Positions 1 to 7,326 of a DNA stretch of 64,000 bases are shown in pieces. The notes under the pieces were generated by a model. It was not told where the DNA came from. It made no database searches and saw only the letters and a list, made by a program, of their open reading frames with translations. How positions within the stretch are numbered: the first letter of the stretch is position 1; every line of letters begins with the position of its first letter. The stretch is from Candidatus Uhrbacteria bacterium (lineage in GTDB: Bacteria; Patescibacteriota; Patescibacteriia; 2-12-FULL-60-25): assembly GCA_018499965.2 (NCBI GenBank), contig JAHBAS020000006.1, forward strand, positions 1 to 64,000, read 5' to 3'. The translations under genes were made by a program, and so were the position numbers.

Positions 1-55
1 AGGTCCAAAAGGATCTTGCGGTTTCGGTTGTCGTAAAGTCTCTCGCCCTTGAAAA

Positions 56-102
56 GGCCATTCGTGATGCATAACGGTTTCTCCTTGTGATCACGAATGG
101 CC
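56..102. other. 13-bp inverted repeat upstream of a terminator
   Basis: GGCCATTCGTGAT (56-68) is exactly repeated in inverse form at 90-102 around a 21-base loop. The 3' arm shares its last bases with the terminator hairpin that follows, so the two structures are mutually exclusive, as in an attenuator. What is transcribed here begins outside the window, so the role is unknown. Confidence 0.5.
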
Positions 103-124
103 TCTTCAACCGAAGAGGTTTTTT
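101..124 (+). terminator. Rho-independent terminator
   Basis: CCTCTTC-aacc-GAAGAGG is followed at once by a run of six T. It ends whatever transcript enters from the left edge of the window. Confidence 0.8.
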
Positions 125-201
125 CTTTCTTAACGGACCTTCTTAAACGTAAGATCAAGTAACAACGGACGATATTCGTCCTCAACATCGTGGGAGTGTG
201 C

Positions 202-396
202 ATGGCAACCATGAATCATGAATGTCAGCGTGGCGAGAATACGAACGAGGCTTGTTGTGGCTCATGCGAAACCGATCATCAAGGGTTTTCGCATGAGGTG
301 TGCAGCGATCTTCATCTGCAGGACTCGGCGATCTATGTTCCGGGAGAGGGAAGCGGCGCATTTATTCCACATCCGGATTCGCTCGTAGGAGGATAG
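202..396 (+). CDS. small Cys/His-containing protein of unknown function (64 aa)
   Basis: I do not recognise this 64-residue protein. The N-terminal half has a CCGSC cluster plus further Cys and His residues, which could bind a metal; the C-terminal half is acidic and Gly/Pro-containing. There is no signal peptide or membrane segment. The ORF track starts at a GTG at 190, but the ATG at 202 has GGGAG five bases upstream and is preferred. It lies 3 bases before the next small gene, so the two are probably co-transcribed. The inverted repeat GGACGA-tat-TCGTCC at 167-181 sits just upstream and could be an operator or mRNA hairpin. Confidence 0.55.
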   Translation: MATMNHECQRGENTNEACCGSCETDHQGFSHEVCSDLHLQDSAIYVPGEGSGAFIPHPDSLVGG

Positions 397-399
397 GAA

Positions 400-597
400 A
401 TGGCCTCACGTGTAACAGAGGGAGATCTTTGGAGGAATATTGTCGCGTCTGGAATTGATTGGGAGGATGTGAAAGGCCGTGAAGCAGCGCTGGATGTATC
501 GAATGCAAGACTTATCGCTATGGTGAATAGTGGTTTGACGCCAGAGGCTGTTTGTCAGTACCTCGATCGATCTTCTTCTTCGGTCGTTCCGTCTTGA
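400..597 (+). CDS. small protein of unknown function (65 aa)
   Basis: A 65-residue soluble protein that I do not recognise. It has a predicted helical character (GDLWRNIVASGIDWEDVKGR, then LIAMVNSGLTPEAVCQYL), the second helix resembling a short helical-hairpin or HTH-like element, but this is weak. It starts 3 bases after the preceding small gene and has a near-perfect SD (GTAGGAGG, about 8 bases from the ATG), so translation should be efficient. The Ser-rich tail ends before a terminator-like hairpin at 630-672, which closes a two-gene unit. Confidence 0.6.
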   Translation: MASRVTEGDLWRNIVASGIDWEDVKGREAALDVSNARLIAMVNSGLTPEAVCQYLDRSSSSVVPS

Positions 598-629
598 TTG
601 TGTGAGTTCGTTCGTCGCTCGGCGAACGT

Positions 630-672
630 GAGGTGCTTTGGGAACTCCTGAGGCACCTCTTCTATTTTCAAG
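630..672 (+). terminator. terminator of the two-gene unit
   Basis: GAGGTGC ... GCACCTC is followed by TTCTATTTT. The same downstream string CCTCTTCTATTTT follows the palindromic terminator at 43344-43371. Confidence 0.65.
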
Positions 673-961
673 CATCTCGTCCACATCTCTTGCCTGTTGA
701 CGAGTTTTTTCAATCAAGACAAACTTGAAGAGTCCGGTGGAATTCATTCCAGTCTGAATGAGGTTTCGAGCTAACTTCTACTATGGAGGCCATGACGTGC
801 GAAACCGTGGTTTTGCACCGATAACCTCGCGGCGTTCAATTCATCCCTCTTGTTCAAGCGGATTTCTGCCTGATCGGAAGGACGGACGCATGTGCCCAAC
901 TATCACATAGTCGAAAACCTCATCGACGTTCCCTGGTCAAACAGGGAGCCGGACATCTGAG
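673..961. other. gene-free stretch, possibly a terminated non-coding RNA
   Basis: No convincing ORF lies between the terminator at 630-672 and that at 962-987; the 113-aa reverse ORF of the track (406-747) is a shadow. TTGACG at 697-702 could be a -35 box, but no good -10 follows at the right distance. CCCTG-gtcaaa-CAGGG (931-946) is a clear small hairpin just before the second terminator. A short non-coding RNA is possible but not shown. Confidence 0.25.
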
Positions 962-987
962 AACCTCCAGTTTATCTGGGGGTTTTT
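962..987 (+). terminator. terminator-like hairpin
   Basis: AACCTCCAG-tttat-CTGGGGGTT (one or two G-T pairs) followed by T5. No gene lies directly upstream, so this implies a rightward non-coding transcript or read-through. Confidence 0.6.
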
Positions 988-1002
988 AGATAGAAGGGCA
1001 CA

Positions 1003-1032
1003 AAAAACTCCCCAGTGAATCGGGGAGTTTTT
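1003..1032. terminator. terminator of the HU gene (bidirectional)
   Basis: AAAAACTCCCC-agtgaatc-GGGGAGTTTTT has A and T runs on both sides. It lies 18 bases beyond the HU stop codon on the minus strand and should work in both directions. Confidence 0.85.
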
Positions 1033-1049
1033 CAAAACCGTTTTGCTGT

Positions 1050-1331
1050 TTAGAGCACGGCGTCCTTTGCTGCCTTTGCAACGCGGAACTTGACCACGGT
1101 CTTTGCTGGGATCTTGATGGTTTCACCCGTGGCTGGATTGCGGCCCATGCGCTCCTTGCGGTGTACTTTGACGAGCTTGCCGATGCCTGGGAATACGAAT
1201 TCACCGCTCTTCTTCACCTGTACGTACGCCATGTCTGCAAGCGTATCCATCACGCTCACAACCTGCTTCTTGGCGAGCCCGGTCTTTTCGGCGAGCATCT
1301 GCATGATCTGAGATTTTGTAAGTTTTGCCAT
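1050..1331 (-). CDS. HU/IHF-family DNA-binding protein
   Basis: A 93-residue histone-like protein that bends and packs DNA as a dimer. It opens with helical MAKLTKSQIMQMLAEKTGL, continues with the beta saddle (FVFPGIGKLVKVHRKERMGRN) and has the family signature GRNPATGETIKIPAKTVVKFR at the DNA-binding arm. Length matches bacterial HU (about 90 aa). The track ORF starts 38 codons upstream; the ATG at 1331 gives the canonical N-terminus. There is no SD before it. A possible -10 (TAATAC, minus strand 1377-1372) lies about 40 bases upstream with a weak TTGCTC -35. The gene is monocistronic and ends at the hairpin at 1003-1032. Confidence 0.93.
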   Translation of the reverse strand: MAKLTKSQIMQMLAEKTGLAKKQVVSVMDTLADMAYVQVKKSGEFVFPGIGKLVKVHRKERMGRNPATGETIKIPAKTVVKFRVAKAAKDAVL

Positions 1332-1512
1332 ATAATATGAGGAAAACTGAATGATAATGAATGAATGACTAGTATTATGGGCCGTTTTTGAATATAGAGC
1401 AAGGAAAGATGGGGAAAACGCAGGGCTTTTTGAAAAAGATGTCAAGTTTTGTCAAAAGAAGAACGCCCACATCTTAACGGAAGGCGTGAGGCGCACTTCT
1501 TAAGATGGGGCG

Positions 1513-2337
1513 TTATACGGCGACGCGATAGGCGTCACATAATGTTCGATACGCGTCCTGCGAAGGGAGCTTGAGGTCTTTGACGACATCGATGTGCCAC
1601 TCATCGATAGCGAAACGAAGCATGGCGACGATACCGGGAGATCCTTGATCGAGTTGTAGCATGGCTACGAGCTCTCTGGCGAAGTGGATGTGCGCTGTCC
1701 GCTCGCCTTTGCCGAGATTGTTCGGATTCGGACAGATGTTCTGAGCCTCGTCTGGATAGGCTTCCGAAACGGATCGAATGAAGTAGCCACATCCGAGATT
1801 CGGCATCGCGACCCATGTCGACGTGAGTCGCTTGGCTTCTCGAACGTATGTACGCTTTCGAAGGTCGTGATATTCCGATTCGGTCAGTGAAATGCTGATA
1901 TCTTCGTATCGGAGATGCAGGTGCTGCAAGACATAGTCGATGATGATCACGCTATCAATGGTCCCTGAGCCGTTCCGAAGGCGTTTGAGTTGTTCTCGGG
2001 CTCTTGCAAGAGGAACGTGGTTCTCGATGAGTTGCAGCGCCCGTTCTGCGATAATGTCCCGTTCTCCGCTATCCGATACAGGGTGCTTCGAATGTTTTCC
2101 TCGCAAAACTTGTCGGTATCCGCTGGTAAGGTCCAGGTGTTGCGGCGGAATGCTGTATCGTTTTGTGATCGGCTCCGAGTTCGGATTCGATGGCGGTTCT
2201 GATCGAAGCGCTGTAAAAGTGGTGAGATTCCCATCATCGGGATCTTCTTGCGTCGCGTGCGTTGGTGGTGGTCGTCTTTGTGGTCGGACTCCTGTTAACG
2301 CTAACGTTGGCATGGCAGGCGGTGGCTTGCTTTTCAT
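1513..2337 (-). CDS. soluble protein of unknown function (274 aa)
   Basis: I do not recognise this protein. The first 80 residues are Pro/Thr-rich and probably disordered; the rest is helical and contains SGERDIIAERALQLIENH, an Arg/Glu-rich helix pair, and a C-terminal part rich in His, Trp and Leu. No signal peptide or membrane segment is visible. The track start is 30 codons further upstream; the ATG at 2337 is chosen because ACGGAGGA lies 7 bases before it. The gene stands alone and is divergent from the LOG gene. It may be a lineage-specific CPR protein. Confidence 0.6.
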   Translation of the reverse strand: MKSKPPPAMPTLALTGVRPQRRPPPTHATQEDPDDGNLTTFTALRSEPPSNPNSEPITKRYSIPPQHLDLTSGYRQVLRGKHSKHPVSDSGERDIIAERALQLIENHVPLARAREQLKRLRNGSGTIDSVIIIDYVLQHLHLRYEDISISLTESEYHDLRKRTYVREAKRLTSTWVAMPNLGCGYFIRSVSEAYPDEAQNICPNPNNLGKGERTAHIHFARELVAMLQLDQGSPGIVAMLRFAIDEWHIDVVKDLKLPSQDAYRTLCDAYRVAV

Positions 2338-2478
2338 TGCTAGTCCTCCGTTTTTTTGCAGGCGTTTTTCTGTTATTGTGAATTCCCCCAGATGGTAAAC
2401 GGTGCCACGCGCGTTTTTATGCGTCAATGAATGGGATGCTCTCCACTGCGCTTCGTCTTCGTGCTAGCATAGAATAAT

Positions 2479-3393
2479 ATGGTGAAGTCATCAAAAAAAT
2501 CTCCAAAAAAGATCAGAACACAAAAAACGCCAGCACAGTTGGCGAAGCGAACGATTAGCGATGAAGGCGCACGGCGTGTGGCTTCGTGGAATGGCGCACA
2601 GAAAATGAAAGGGGATCGTCGGTACCATAAGTGGCTCCAGAATAAGCACACGGAACTTCCGTTAAACGATCGTTTGCAGGCTTTCACGGATGATCCGAAC
2701 TGGCGTATTTTTCGTATCATGGCGGAGTTTATCGACGGTTTTGAGTTTTTAGACAGCCTTCGCGCCGAGGTGACGATTTTTGGAAGCGCACGCGCGCAAA
2801 CCGATGATGAATATTACCAGCTTGCGAAAAATCTCGGATTCGCTCTTGGAAAAGAAGGATATACGATGGTCACGGGCGGAGGTCCGGGCATTATGGAAGC
2901 GGCCAACTGGGGAGCATATGAAGCGGGCGGGGAGAGCATCGGTCTCGACATCGAACTTCCGACCGAACAGCGACGAAACCAATTCGTGACACGCGCCGTT
3001 GGTTTTCATCACTTCTTCACGCGTAAAGTGATGCTTTCCGCTTCGGCACAGGCTTACGTGTTCTTCCCTGGCGGATTCGGTACGCTCGATGAAATGTCTG
3101 AAATGGTCACACTTATCCAAACGGGAAAAATTCCACGGAACGTTCCGGTGATTTTGTTCGGGAAGGATTTTTGGACGCCGTTTCTCGAATGGGCGCGTCA
3201 AGAAATGTTCCAGAAGGATCGGTATATTTCCGAAAAAGATCTCGACATTCTCCAGCTCGTCGATACGGTGGATCAGGCCATGAAGATCATTCGAAAAACC
3301 GCCGAACGTCCGTATGGATCGTTTGCCGCAAAGGGGAATCAGGCCCCGCTTCAAGAGCCTCGCAAGCGTCTTCATCGCGGAGCGCGTCGGTAA
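2479..3393 (+). CDS. LOG-family protein (TIGR00730 / 'lysine decarboxylase-like' fold)
   Basis: A 304-residue Rossmann-fold protein of the LOG family, whose characterised members are cytokinin-riboside or nucleotide 5'-monophosphate phosphoribohydrolases. Signatures are GGGPGIMEAAN at about residues 133-143 and the nucleotide-binding/catalytic PGGFGTLDE at about 197-205. About 90 extra N-terminal residues, Lys/Arg-rich at first, precede the core, so it is longer than the roughly 190-residue minimal LOG. The old 'lysine decarboxylase' label for this family is not supported. TAGCAT 8 bases before the ATG suggests a near-leaderless mRNA. The substrate is unknown. Confidence 0.85.
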   Translation: MVKSSKKSPKKIRTQKTPAQLAKRTISDEGARRVASWNGAQKMKGDRRYHKWLQNKHTELPLNDRLQAFTDDPNWRIFRIMAEFIDGFEFLDSLRAEVTIFGSARAQTDDEYYQLAKNLGFALGKEGYTMVTGGGPGIMEAANWGAYEAGGESIGLDIELPTEQRRNQFVTRAVGFHHFFTRKVMLSASAQAYVFFPGGFGTLDEMSEMVTLIQTGKIPRNVPVILFGKDFWTPFLEWARQEMFQKDRYISEKDLDILQLVDTVDQAMKIIRKTAERPYGSFAAKGNQAPLQEPRKRLHRGARR

Positions 3394-3464
3394 ACGAGTT
3401 CGTAGGTTGAAATGCAACGTAACGAAGACGTTTTGAAATTGATACTTTTAGTAGACCTATCATT

Positions 3465-4610
3465 ATGAAAAACAAGACATCCGCCCAATCTATCGCATTG
3501 CATAAGAAATTGCGTGGGAAGATCGCGATCCAATCGAAGACGAGCGTCAAAACGATGCGCGATCTTTCGCTTGTGTATACGCCAGGCGTTGGTGCGGTTT
3601 CTTCTGCGATCGCTGCGAACCCTAAGCTTGCGGATCAGCTCACATGGCGTCGGAATGCGGTTGCAATCGTGTCTGACGGATCTGCCGTGCTTGGTCTCGG
3701 AAATATCGGTCCAGCAGCTGCGCTTCCGGTGATGGAAGGGAAGAGTGTGATCTTCAAGCAATTTACGGGGATCGATGCCGTACCGATCGTCCTTGCCACG
3801 CAGGATACCGAAGCGATCATCGCAACTGTCAAAGCGATCGCGCCGACGTTTGGCGCGATCCAGTTGGAGGATATCTCCGCTCCTCGCTGCTTTGAGATTG
3901 AAGACCGTTTGTCCGCGGAATTGGACATGCCGGTGATGCATGATGATCAGCACGGAACCGCGATCGTCGTTTTGGCGGGATTGATGAATGCTATCAAAGT
4001 CGTTGGAAAGAAAATGTCCTCGCTTCATATCGTCCTCTCTGGTGCGGGTGCGGCAGGAACCGCGATCGCAAAATTACTCATCGCCGCAGGCGCGGATGAT
4101 ATTACGGTTTGCGACAGTAAGGGGATTCTCGGCATGGATCGCAAGGATTTGAATCCAGAGAAGGTTGCGCTTCGCGCCATCACGAATCCCCGAGGTCTTT
4201 CTGGCCATCTCAAGGATGCGTTGAAAGATGCGGACGTTTTCGTTGGCATTTCTGCGCCAGGCATTCTCACGAAAGAGCTCGTGAAAACGATGGCGAAAAA
4301 ACCGATCGTTTTTGCGCTTGCAAATCCGACGCCGGAAATTCTTCCGGAAGAAGCGAAGAAAGCAGGTGTGGCCGTGATCGCAACCGGTCGCAGTGATTTT
4401 CCGAATCAGGTGAATAATGCGTTGTGTTATCCAGGTCTCTTCCGTGGGATGTTGGATAAAGGCGTGAAGAAAGTTGATACCGCTGCCAAGATTCGGGCCG
4501 CAAAAGCCATTGCCGGTTTCATCAAAAAACCAACCGCAGATCGCATCATCCCAACGATCTTCGATAAGGGATTGCATCAGGCTGTAGCGAAGAGCGTGAA
4601 GAAGGGGTGA
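3465..4610 (+). CDS. NAD(P)-dependent malic enzyme
   Basis: Oxidative decarboxylation of malate to pyruvate and CO2 with NAD(P). The 381-residue chain is of the short bacterial type without a phosphotransacetylase domain. Visible signatures are LVYTPGVG with the catalytic Tyr at about residue 38, the catalytic Lys in EGKSVIFK at about 93, the metal-binding acids in LEDIS (about 135-136) and HDDQHGTA (about 160-161), and the dinucleotide loop SGAGAAG (about 192-198). Later, ALANPTPEI and RSDFPNQVNN are typical. It stands alone and ends in a strong terminator. In a reduced genome it is a route to pyruvate and reducing power. Confidence 0.93.
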   Translation: MKNKTSAQSIALHKKLRGKIAIQSKTSVKTMRDLSLVYTPGVGAVSSAIAANPKLADQLTWRRNAVAIVSDGSAVLGLGNIGPAAALPVMEGKSVIFKQFTGIDAVPIVLATQDTEAIIATVKAIAPTFGAIQLEDISAPRCFEIEDRLSAELDMPVMHDDQHGTAIVVLAGLMNAIKVVGKKMSSLHIVLSGAGAAGTAIAKLLIAAGADDITVCDSKGILGMDRKDLNPEKVALRAITNPRGLSGHLKDALKDADVFVGISAPGILTKELVKTMAKKPIVFALANPTPEILPEEAKKAGVAVIATGRSDFPNQVNNALCYPGLFRGMLDKGVKKVDTAAKIRAAKAIAGFIKKPTADRIIPTIFDKGLHQAVAKSVKKG

Positions 4611-4623
4611 GGCGGTGGACTGA

Positions 4624-4662
4624 AATAATACAACGATCGTTCTATCGTTGTATTATTTTTAG
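4624..4662 (+). terminator. terminator of the malic enzyme gene
   Basis: AATAATACAACGAT-cgttct-ATCGTTGTATTATT, a 14-bp stem, followed by a T run. Confidence 0.9.
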
Positions 4663-4686
4663 CAACCTGTTGTTATACTTATTCGC

Positions 4687-5529
4687 ATGAAAGCGAGGTC
4701 GGCTATTTTTTCATCTCGATCAGCAAGAGGCTTTACGCTGATCGAGCTTCTTGTGGTCATTGCAATCATCGGATTGCTTGCGACGTTTGCCGTGGTTCAA
4801 CTTTCAGGTTCGCGAGATAAGGCTCGTCTTGCAAAGGGCGCGGGATTTAGTGGGCAGGCGCTTCGGGCGCTTGGAGATGAAGTGGTTGCCCGTTGGGATT
4901 TTGATGAATGCACCGGAACGACGGTGACGGATTCGAGCGGGATGGGGAATAACGGATCACTTACAGCTGGTGTAGCATTTTCAACAAACACACCGAACAA
5001 CCAAGGTTGTTCATTGAGTTTTAATGGTTCAGGAAGCGTAACGTTCGCCGCGCCTCCTACGGCAGCGACGACGAATGTGACGATAACGGCCTGGGTCTAT
5101 CTCTCATCCGTTTCTTTGCGGGGAGCGTTTGTTCATAACGGAAGTCTTGTTGGCGGAGGTGATGGATTCGCTCTTGGCGTCGGTGGAACGAATTTTGATA
5201 CGTACGGAAATCATCTAATCCTTTTGGGTGATGCTGTCGCGTGGCGCGATAGCGGGGCGAATATTGGTATTGGTTGGCATCACGTTGCGATTACGAAGGA
5301 TGCTTCAACGTGGCAATTCTACCTTGATGGTTCTATCGTCGGAGCGAAGGCTTCCCTTACGCCTCTCGTTCCAACGGGCGGCGCTGCGCTGGGTATGGAT
5401 ACGGCGACGTACCCCCGGAACTTCACAGGAAATTTGGATGACGTCCGTATCTACAATCGAACGCTACTCTCTAAAGATATTCATCAGATGTACGTTCAGG
5501 GTCTGTCGCAGCACGTGGCAACAAGATAG
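4687..5529 (+). CDS. type IV pilin-like protein with LamG/concanavalin-like C-terminal domain
   Basis: A 280-residue prepilin-like protein. The N-terminus has the prepilin peptidase motif G15|FTLIE with the conserved Glu at mature position 5, followed by a hydrophobic helix (LLVVIAIIGLLATFAVVQL). Residues from about 70 on (ARWDFDECTGTTVTDSSG through WHHVAITKDASTWQFYLDG to LDDVRIYNRTLL) match the LamG/concanavalin-like jelly-roll pattern, so the exposed domain probably binds carbohydrate or protein. No other pilus genes are adjacent. TATACT ends 7 bases before the ATG, suggesting a leaderless mRNA. It is likely a minor pseudopilin or an anchored adhesin. Confidence 0.85.
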   Translation: MKARSAIFSSRSARGFTLIELLVVIAIIGLLATFAVVQLSGSRDKARLAKGAGFSGQALRALGDEVVARWDFDECTGTTVTDSSGMGNNGSLTAGVAFSTNTPNNQGCSLSFNGSGSVTFAAPPTAATTNVTITAWVYLSSVSLRGAFVHNGSLVGGGDGFALGVGGTNFDTYGNHLILLGDAVAWRDSGANIGIGWHHVAITKDASTWQFYLDGSIVGAKASLTPLVPTGGAALGMDTATYPRNFTGNLDDVRIYNRTLLSKDIHQMYVQGLSQHVATR

Positions 5530-5590
5530 GTGAATCGATGCGTGCTGTCCTTTTGTCTTCAAAGATCCTTTTGATCAATTCAGCCAACGA

Positions 5591-5627
5591 AAAAACGCGC
5601 AGCCGGAGTGTGGGCTTGCGCGTTTTT
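5591..5627. terminator. bidirectional terminator
   Basis: AAAAACGCGCA ... TGCGCGTTTTT lies between two convergent transcription units (the pilin gene from the left, the membrane-protein operon from the right). Confidence 0.85.
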
Positions 5628-5657
5628 CGATAAGATGAAAAGGAAGAAGTGAGTAGT

Positions 5658-5774
5658 CTACCCGTTCGCTCGCCGACGAAGGTATATCGTCCATGCGACA
5701 ACGGCGACGATGACGATGATGGCGATTGTGGCGATGATGCCGCGGGTCGGATCAATATGCAGGGTGATCGTCAT
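5658..5774 (-). CDS. 38-residue single-pass membrane peptide (absent from the ORF track)
   Basis: A short ORF read directly from the sequence: about 10 polar residues (MTITLHIDPTRG), a strongly hydrophobic stretch of about 20 residues made of Ile/Val/Ala, and a basic end (YLRRRANG). The ATG overlaps the TGA of the preceding gene as ATGA, the classic arrangement for translational coupling, which is the main reason to believe it is real. It is the last gene of a leftward operon of three membrane-associated proteins. It could be a small subunit or regulator of its upstream neighbour; no family is recognised. Confidence 0.6.
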   Translation of the reverse strand: MTITLHIDPTRGIIATIAIIVIVAVVAWTIYLRRRANG

Positions 5775-6421
5775 AATACGTCTTTCGATGTTTCACTGAG
5801 TGTGTTCGCTGTAGCCTGTTCCCGGAGGAGCTGTTTCTGCATCTCATACGCAGAGCGTTGAAATTCACGAAGCATAGATTCTCCGTGTTCTGCGACGAGC
5901 TTTTGAATCAACTCAAGCATTTCTTGCGTCGTTCGTTTGGGGGCGTGACTTTCCGTCCTTTCCTCAAGCCAGACCAGATACTCCGCAAGACGTTCGGCTT
6001 GCAATGCAAAGATGGACGTGTGACGAAGCTCCTCAAATGGCAGTACGGCAGCGCGTTCCTCTAATGCTTTTCGATGTCGCTTCTCTCTGCGCTTATACAT
6101 CCAGTAGAGGATGTGTCCGATAATCGGCAATCTCCTCCATTGAATGGAGATCATCCAATCAACGATGATTCCCAAGGGCTTTGGCCAGACGACAGTGATG
6201 GTCAGGATCGCGAAGAGCAAGGCCGTTATCGTTGCTGCGAGCGGAGATGGTCCTCGTGTACGAGCCAAGATAGTGGTATCGATGCACATACAGACATAGG
6301 CAATCGCCAGGATAATGCGCTTGGCAAGATCATGCCTTCTCTCGGGAAGAAATCTCGTATTGATAAAGAGTCCTATCAGGATTATAGCTACAGCAAGGAT
6401 GATTGGTAATCGATATGGCAT
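5771..6421 (-). CDS. multi-pass membrane protein with cytoplasmic helical tail (216 aa)
   Basis: Unrecognised. The N-terminal half has about three or four hydrophobic segments (from PYRLPIILAVAIILIGLF, from AKRIILAIAYVCMCI, and AATITALLFAILTITVVW), then a basic patch (WMYKRREKRHRKALEERAA) and a long charged helical tail ending in MQKQLLREQATANTLS. The track ORF begins 32 codons earlier; the ATG at 6421 is chosen for AAAGGA seven bases upstream. It is the middle gene of the leftward operon and overlaps the 38-residue peptide gene by four bases. Basic residues after the last membrane segment suggest that the tail is cytoplasmic. Confidence 0.65.
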   Translation of the reverse strand: MPYRLPIILAVAIILIGLFINTRFLPERRHDLAKRIILAIAYVCMCIDTTILARTRGPSPLAATITALLFAILTITVVWPKPLGIIVDWMISIQWRRLPIIGHILYWMYKRREKRHRKALEERAAVLPFEELRHTSIFALQAERLAEYLVWLEERTESHAPKRTTQEMLELIQKLVAEHGESMLREFQRSAYEMQKQLLREQATANTLSETSKDVL

Positions 6422-6473
6422 TGTTCGGTCCTTTTTTGTAATCCGATACTCTGCGCTAGCGCTTGCGCATTCT

Positions 6474-6764
6474 TTATCCCTTTCTCCTTTTGACAAAGTC
6501 TCTTTCTTCCGCCGCATGCGCTTGCATGCGTCGCCGGAGAAGGTCTGCGCGATACATGGATTCTTGGTTTGAATCCATGTTCATGATCGCGCCAAGATCC
6601 AGATCTAGCGAACGGTGCTGTTCGTCCTTTCGAAGCCAGCATCGATACCACCAGAAGAGGAGATGTTGGTTCCAAATCCACCTCCAGATTTTTCTCCACC
6701 AAGCTCGTGTGACGTTTTCGGCTTGAGGTTCATTGGTAGAAGATGCGAACAATAGAAAACCCAT
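6474..6764 (-). CDS. Trp-rich small membrane-associated protein (96 aa)
   Basis: Unrecognised. After MGFLLFASSTNEP comes a 24-residue stretch containing about eight Trp (RAWWRKIWRWIWNQ, then LLFWWYRCW), mixed with Arg/Lys, which looks like an amphipathic or interfacial membrane helix. The rest is acidic/basic and predicted helical, ending in VKRRKG. The track ORF starts 43 codons upstream; the ATG at 6764 has CACGGAGGA with 7-base spacing. It is the first gene of the leftward operon and probably depends on the TTGACG promoter that lies at the edge of the repeat at 6837-6985. The Trp density is exceptional. Confidence 0.6.
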   Translation of the reverse strand: MGFLLFASSTNEPQAENVTRAWWRKIWRWIWNQHLLFWWYRCWLRKDEQHRSLDLDLGAIMNMDSNQESMYRADLLRRRMQAHAAEERDFVKRRKG

Positions 6765-6813
6765 GAGGGAATCCTCCGTGTTGAATGTTGAAGGTCCGTG
6801 AATACCTGTGATC

Positions 6814-6842
6814 ATGAAATCAGAAAACAAGCGGAGCGTCAA
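6814..6842 (-). promoter_or_regulatory. candidate promoter of the leftward membrane operon
   Basis: On the minus strand TTGACG (6842-6837), a 17-base spacer and TTTCAT (6819-6814). The -35 box is the outermost part of the repeat module; the second large copy carries the same TTTTGACGCTC at 13069-13079. Confidence 0.45.
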
Positions 6843-6985
6843 AAGTGGGGAGAGGGTAGTGGGGAGAGGGAGTGAATGAGTTCCTCTCCCCACTACCCAC
6901 TACCCTCTACCCCAAACAAAAACTCCCCCGTTTCCGAGAGAGCTTTTTGCTGAGAGGGCGAGTCCGCCTAGGCGGAGTCCCTACT
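6837..6985 (-). repeat. terminator-hairpin-promoter repeat, copy 1 (reverse)
   Basis: From the rpmB side: GTAGGGACTCCGCC..., a terminator (CTCTCTCG-gaaa-CGGGGGAG + T5), a long G/C-strand-biased hairpin built of GGGGAGAGGGTAGTG and its complement, and TTTTGACGCTC. Copy 2 at 12929-13085 has the same outer parts in the opposite orientation, while the central hairpin has the same orientation on the plus strand in both. A shorter copy without the hairpin lies at 12519-12590. It terminates rpmB and supplies a -35 box for the next operon. Confidence 0.75.
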
Positions 6986-7193
6986 TCTTTACGACGGCCT
7001 TCTTCGTTGTCGTTGGAACGAGACCCTTTTTCTTCAACGTCTTAAGGGTTCGTGCGGCGATACGAAACTTCTTGCCATCGATGCGGATGGTTTGAAGGTT
7101 GATTCCTTGACGGCGAAGGGATCGCACGTTGGAGTGGCTGCGGGAGCGGGAAGCTTTTGGACCGCGGCCGGTGATGGCGCAAACTCGGGACAT
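6981..7193 (-). CDS. rpmB: large ribosomal subunit protein bL28
   Basis: A 70-residue protein with the L28 pattern: the N-terminal SRVCAITGRGPKASRSRSHS followed by the basic RSLRRQGINLQTIRIDGKKFRIAARTLKTLKKKG. It lacks the zinc-binding Cys pairs of some L28 proteins, having one Cys only. The track ORF is extended; the ATG at 7193 gives the conserved N-terminus. It is transcribed alone, away from the M50 protease gene, and ends at the repeat-encoded terminator just beyond (and partly abutting) its stop. The upstream 130 bases contain the palindrome AGGCCAAGGCCT (7229-7240). Confidence 0.92.
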   Translation of the reverse strand: MSRVCAITGRGPKASRSRSHSNVRSLRRQGINLQTIRIDGKKFRIAARTLKTLKKKGLVPTTTKKAVVKK

Positions 7194-7326
7194 ATAATAG
7201 GTTGGGGGATGATGTAGGCGATCAGTGCAGGCCAAGGCCTACAGGGATATACAGACCGAGCCTGTCTTCCGCGTTGTCGCTCTAGTGCGGGGATGGTACG
7301 CTCCTTTAGCAATTTTTGCAAGAGGT

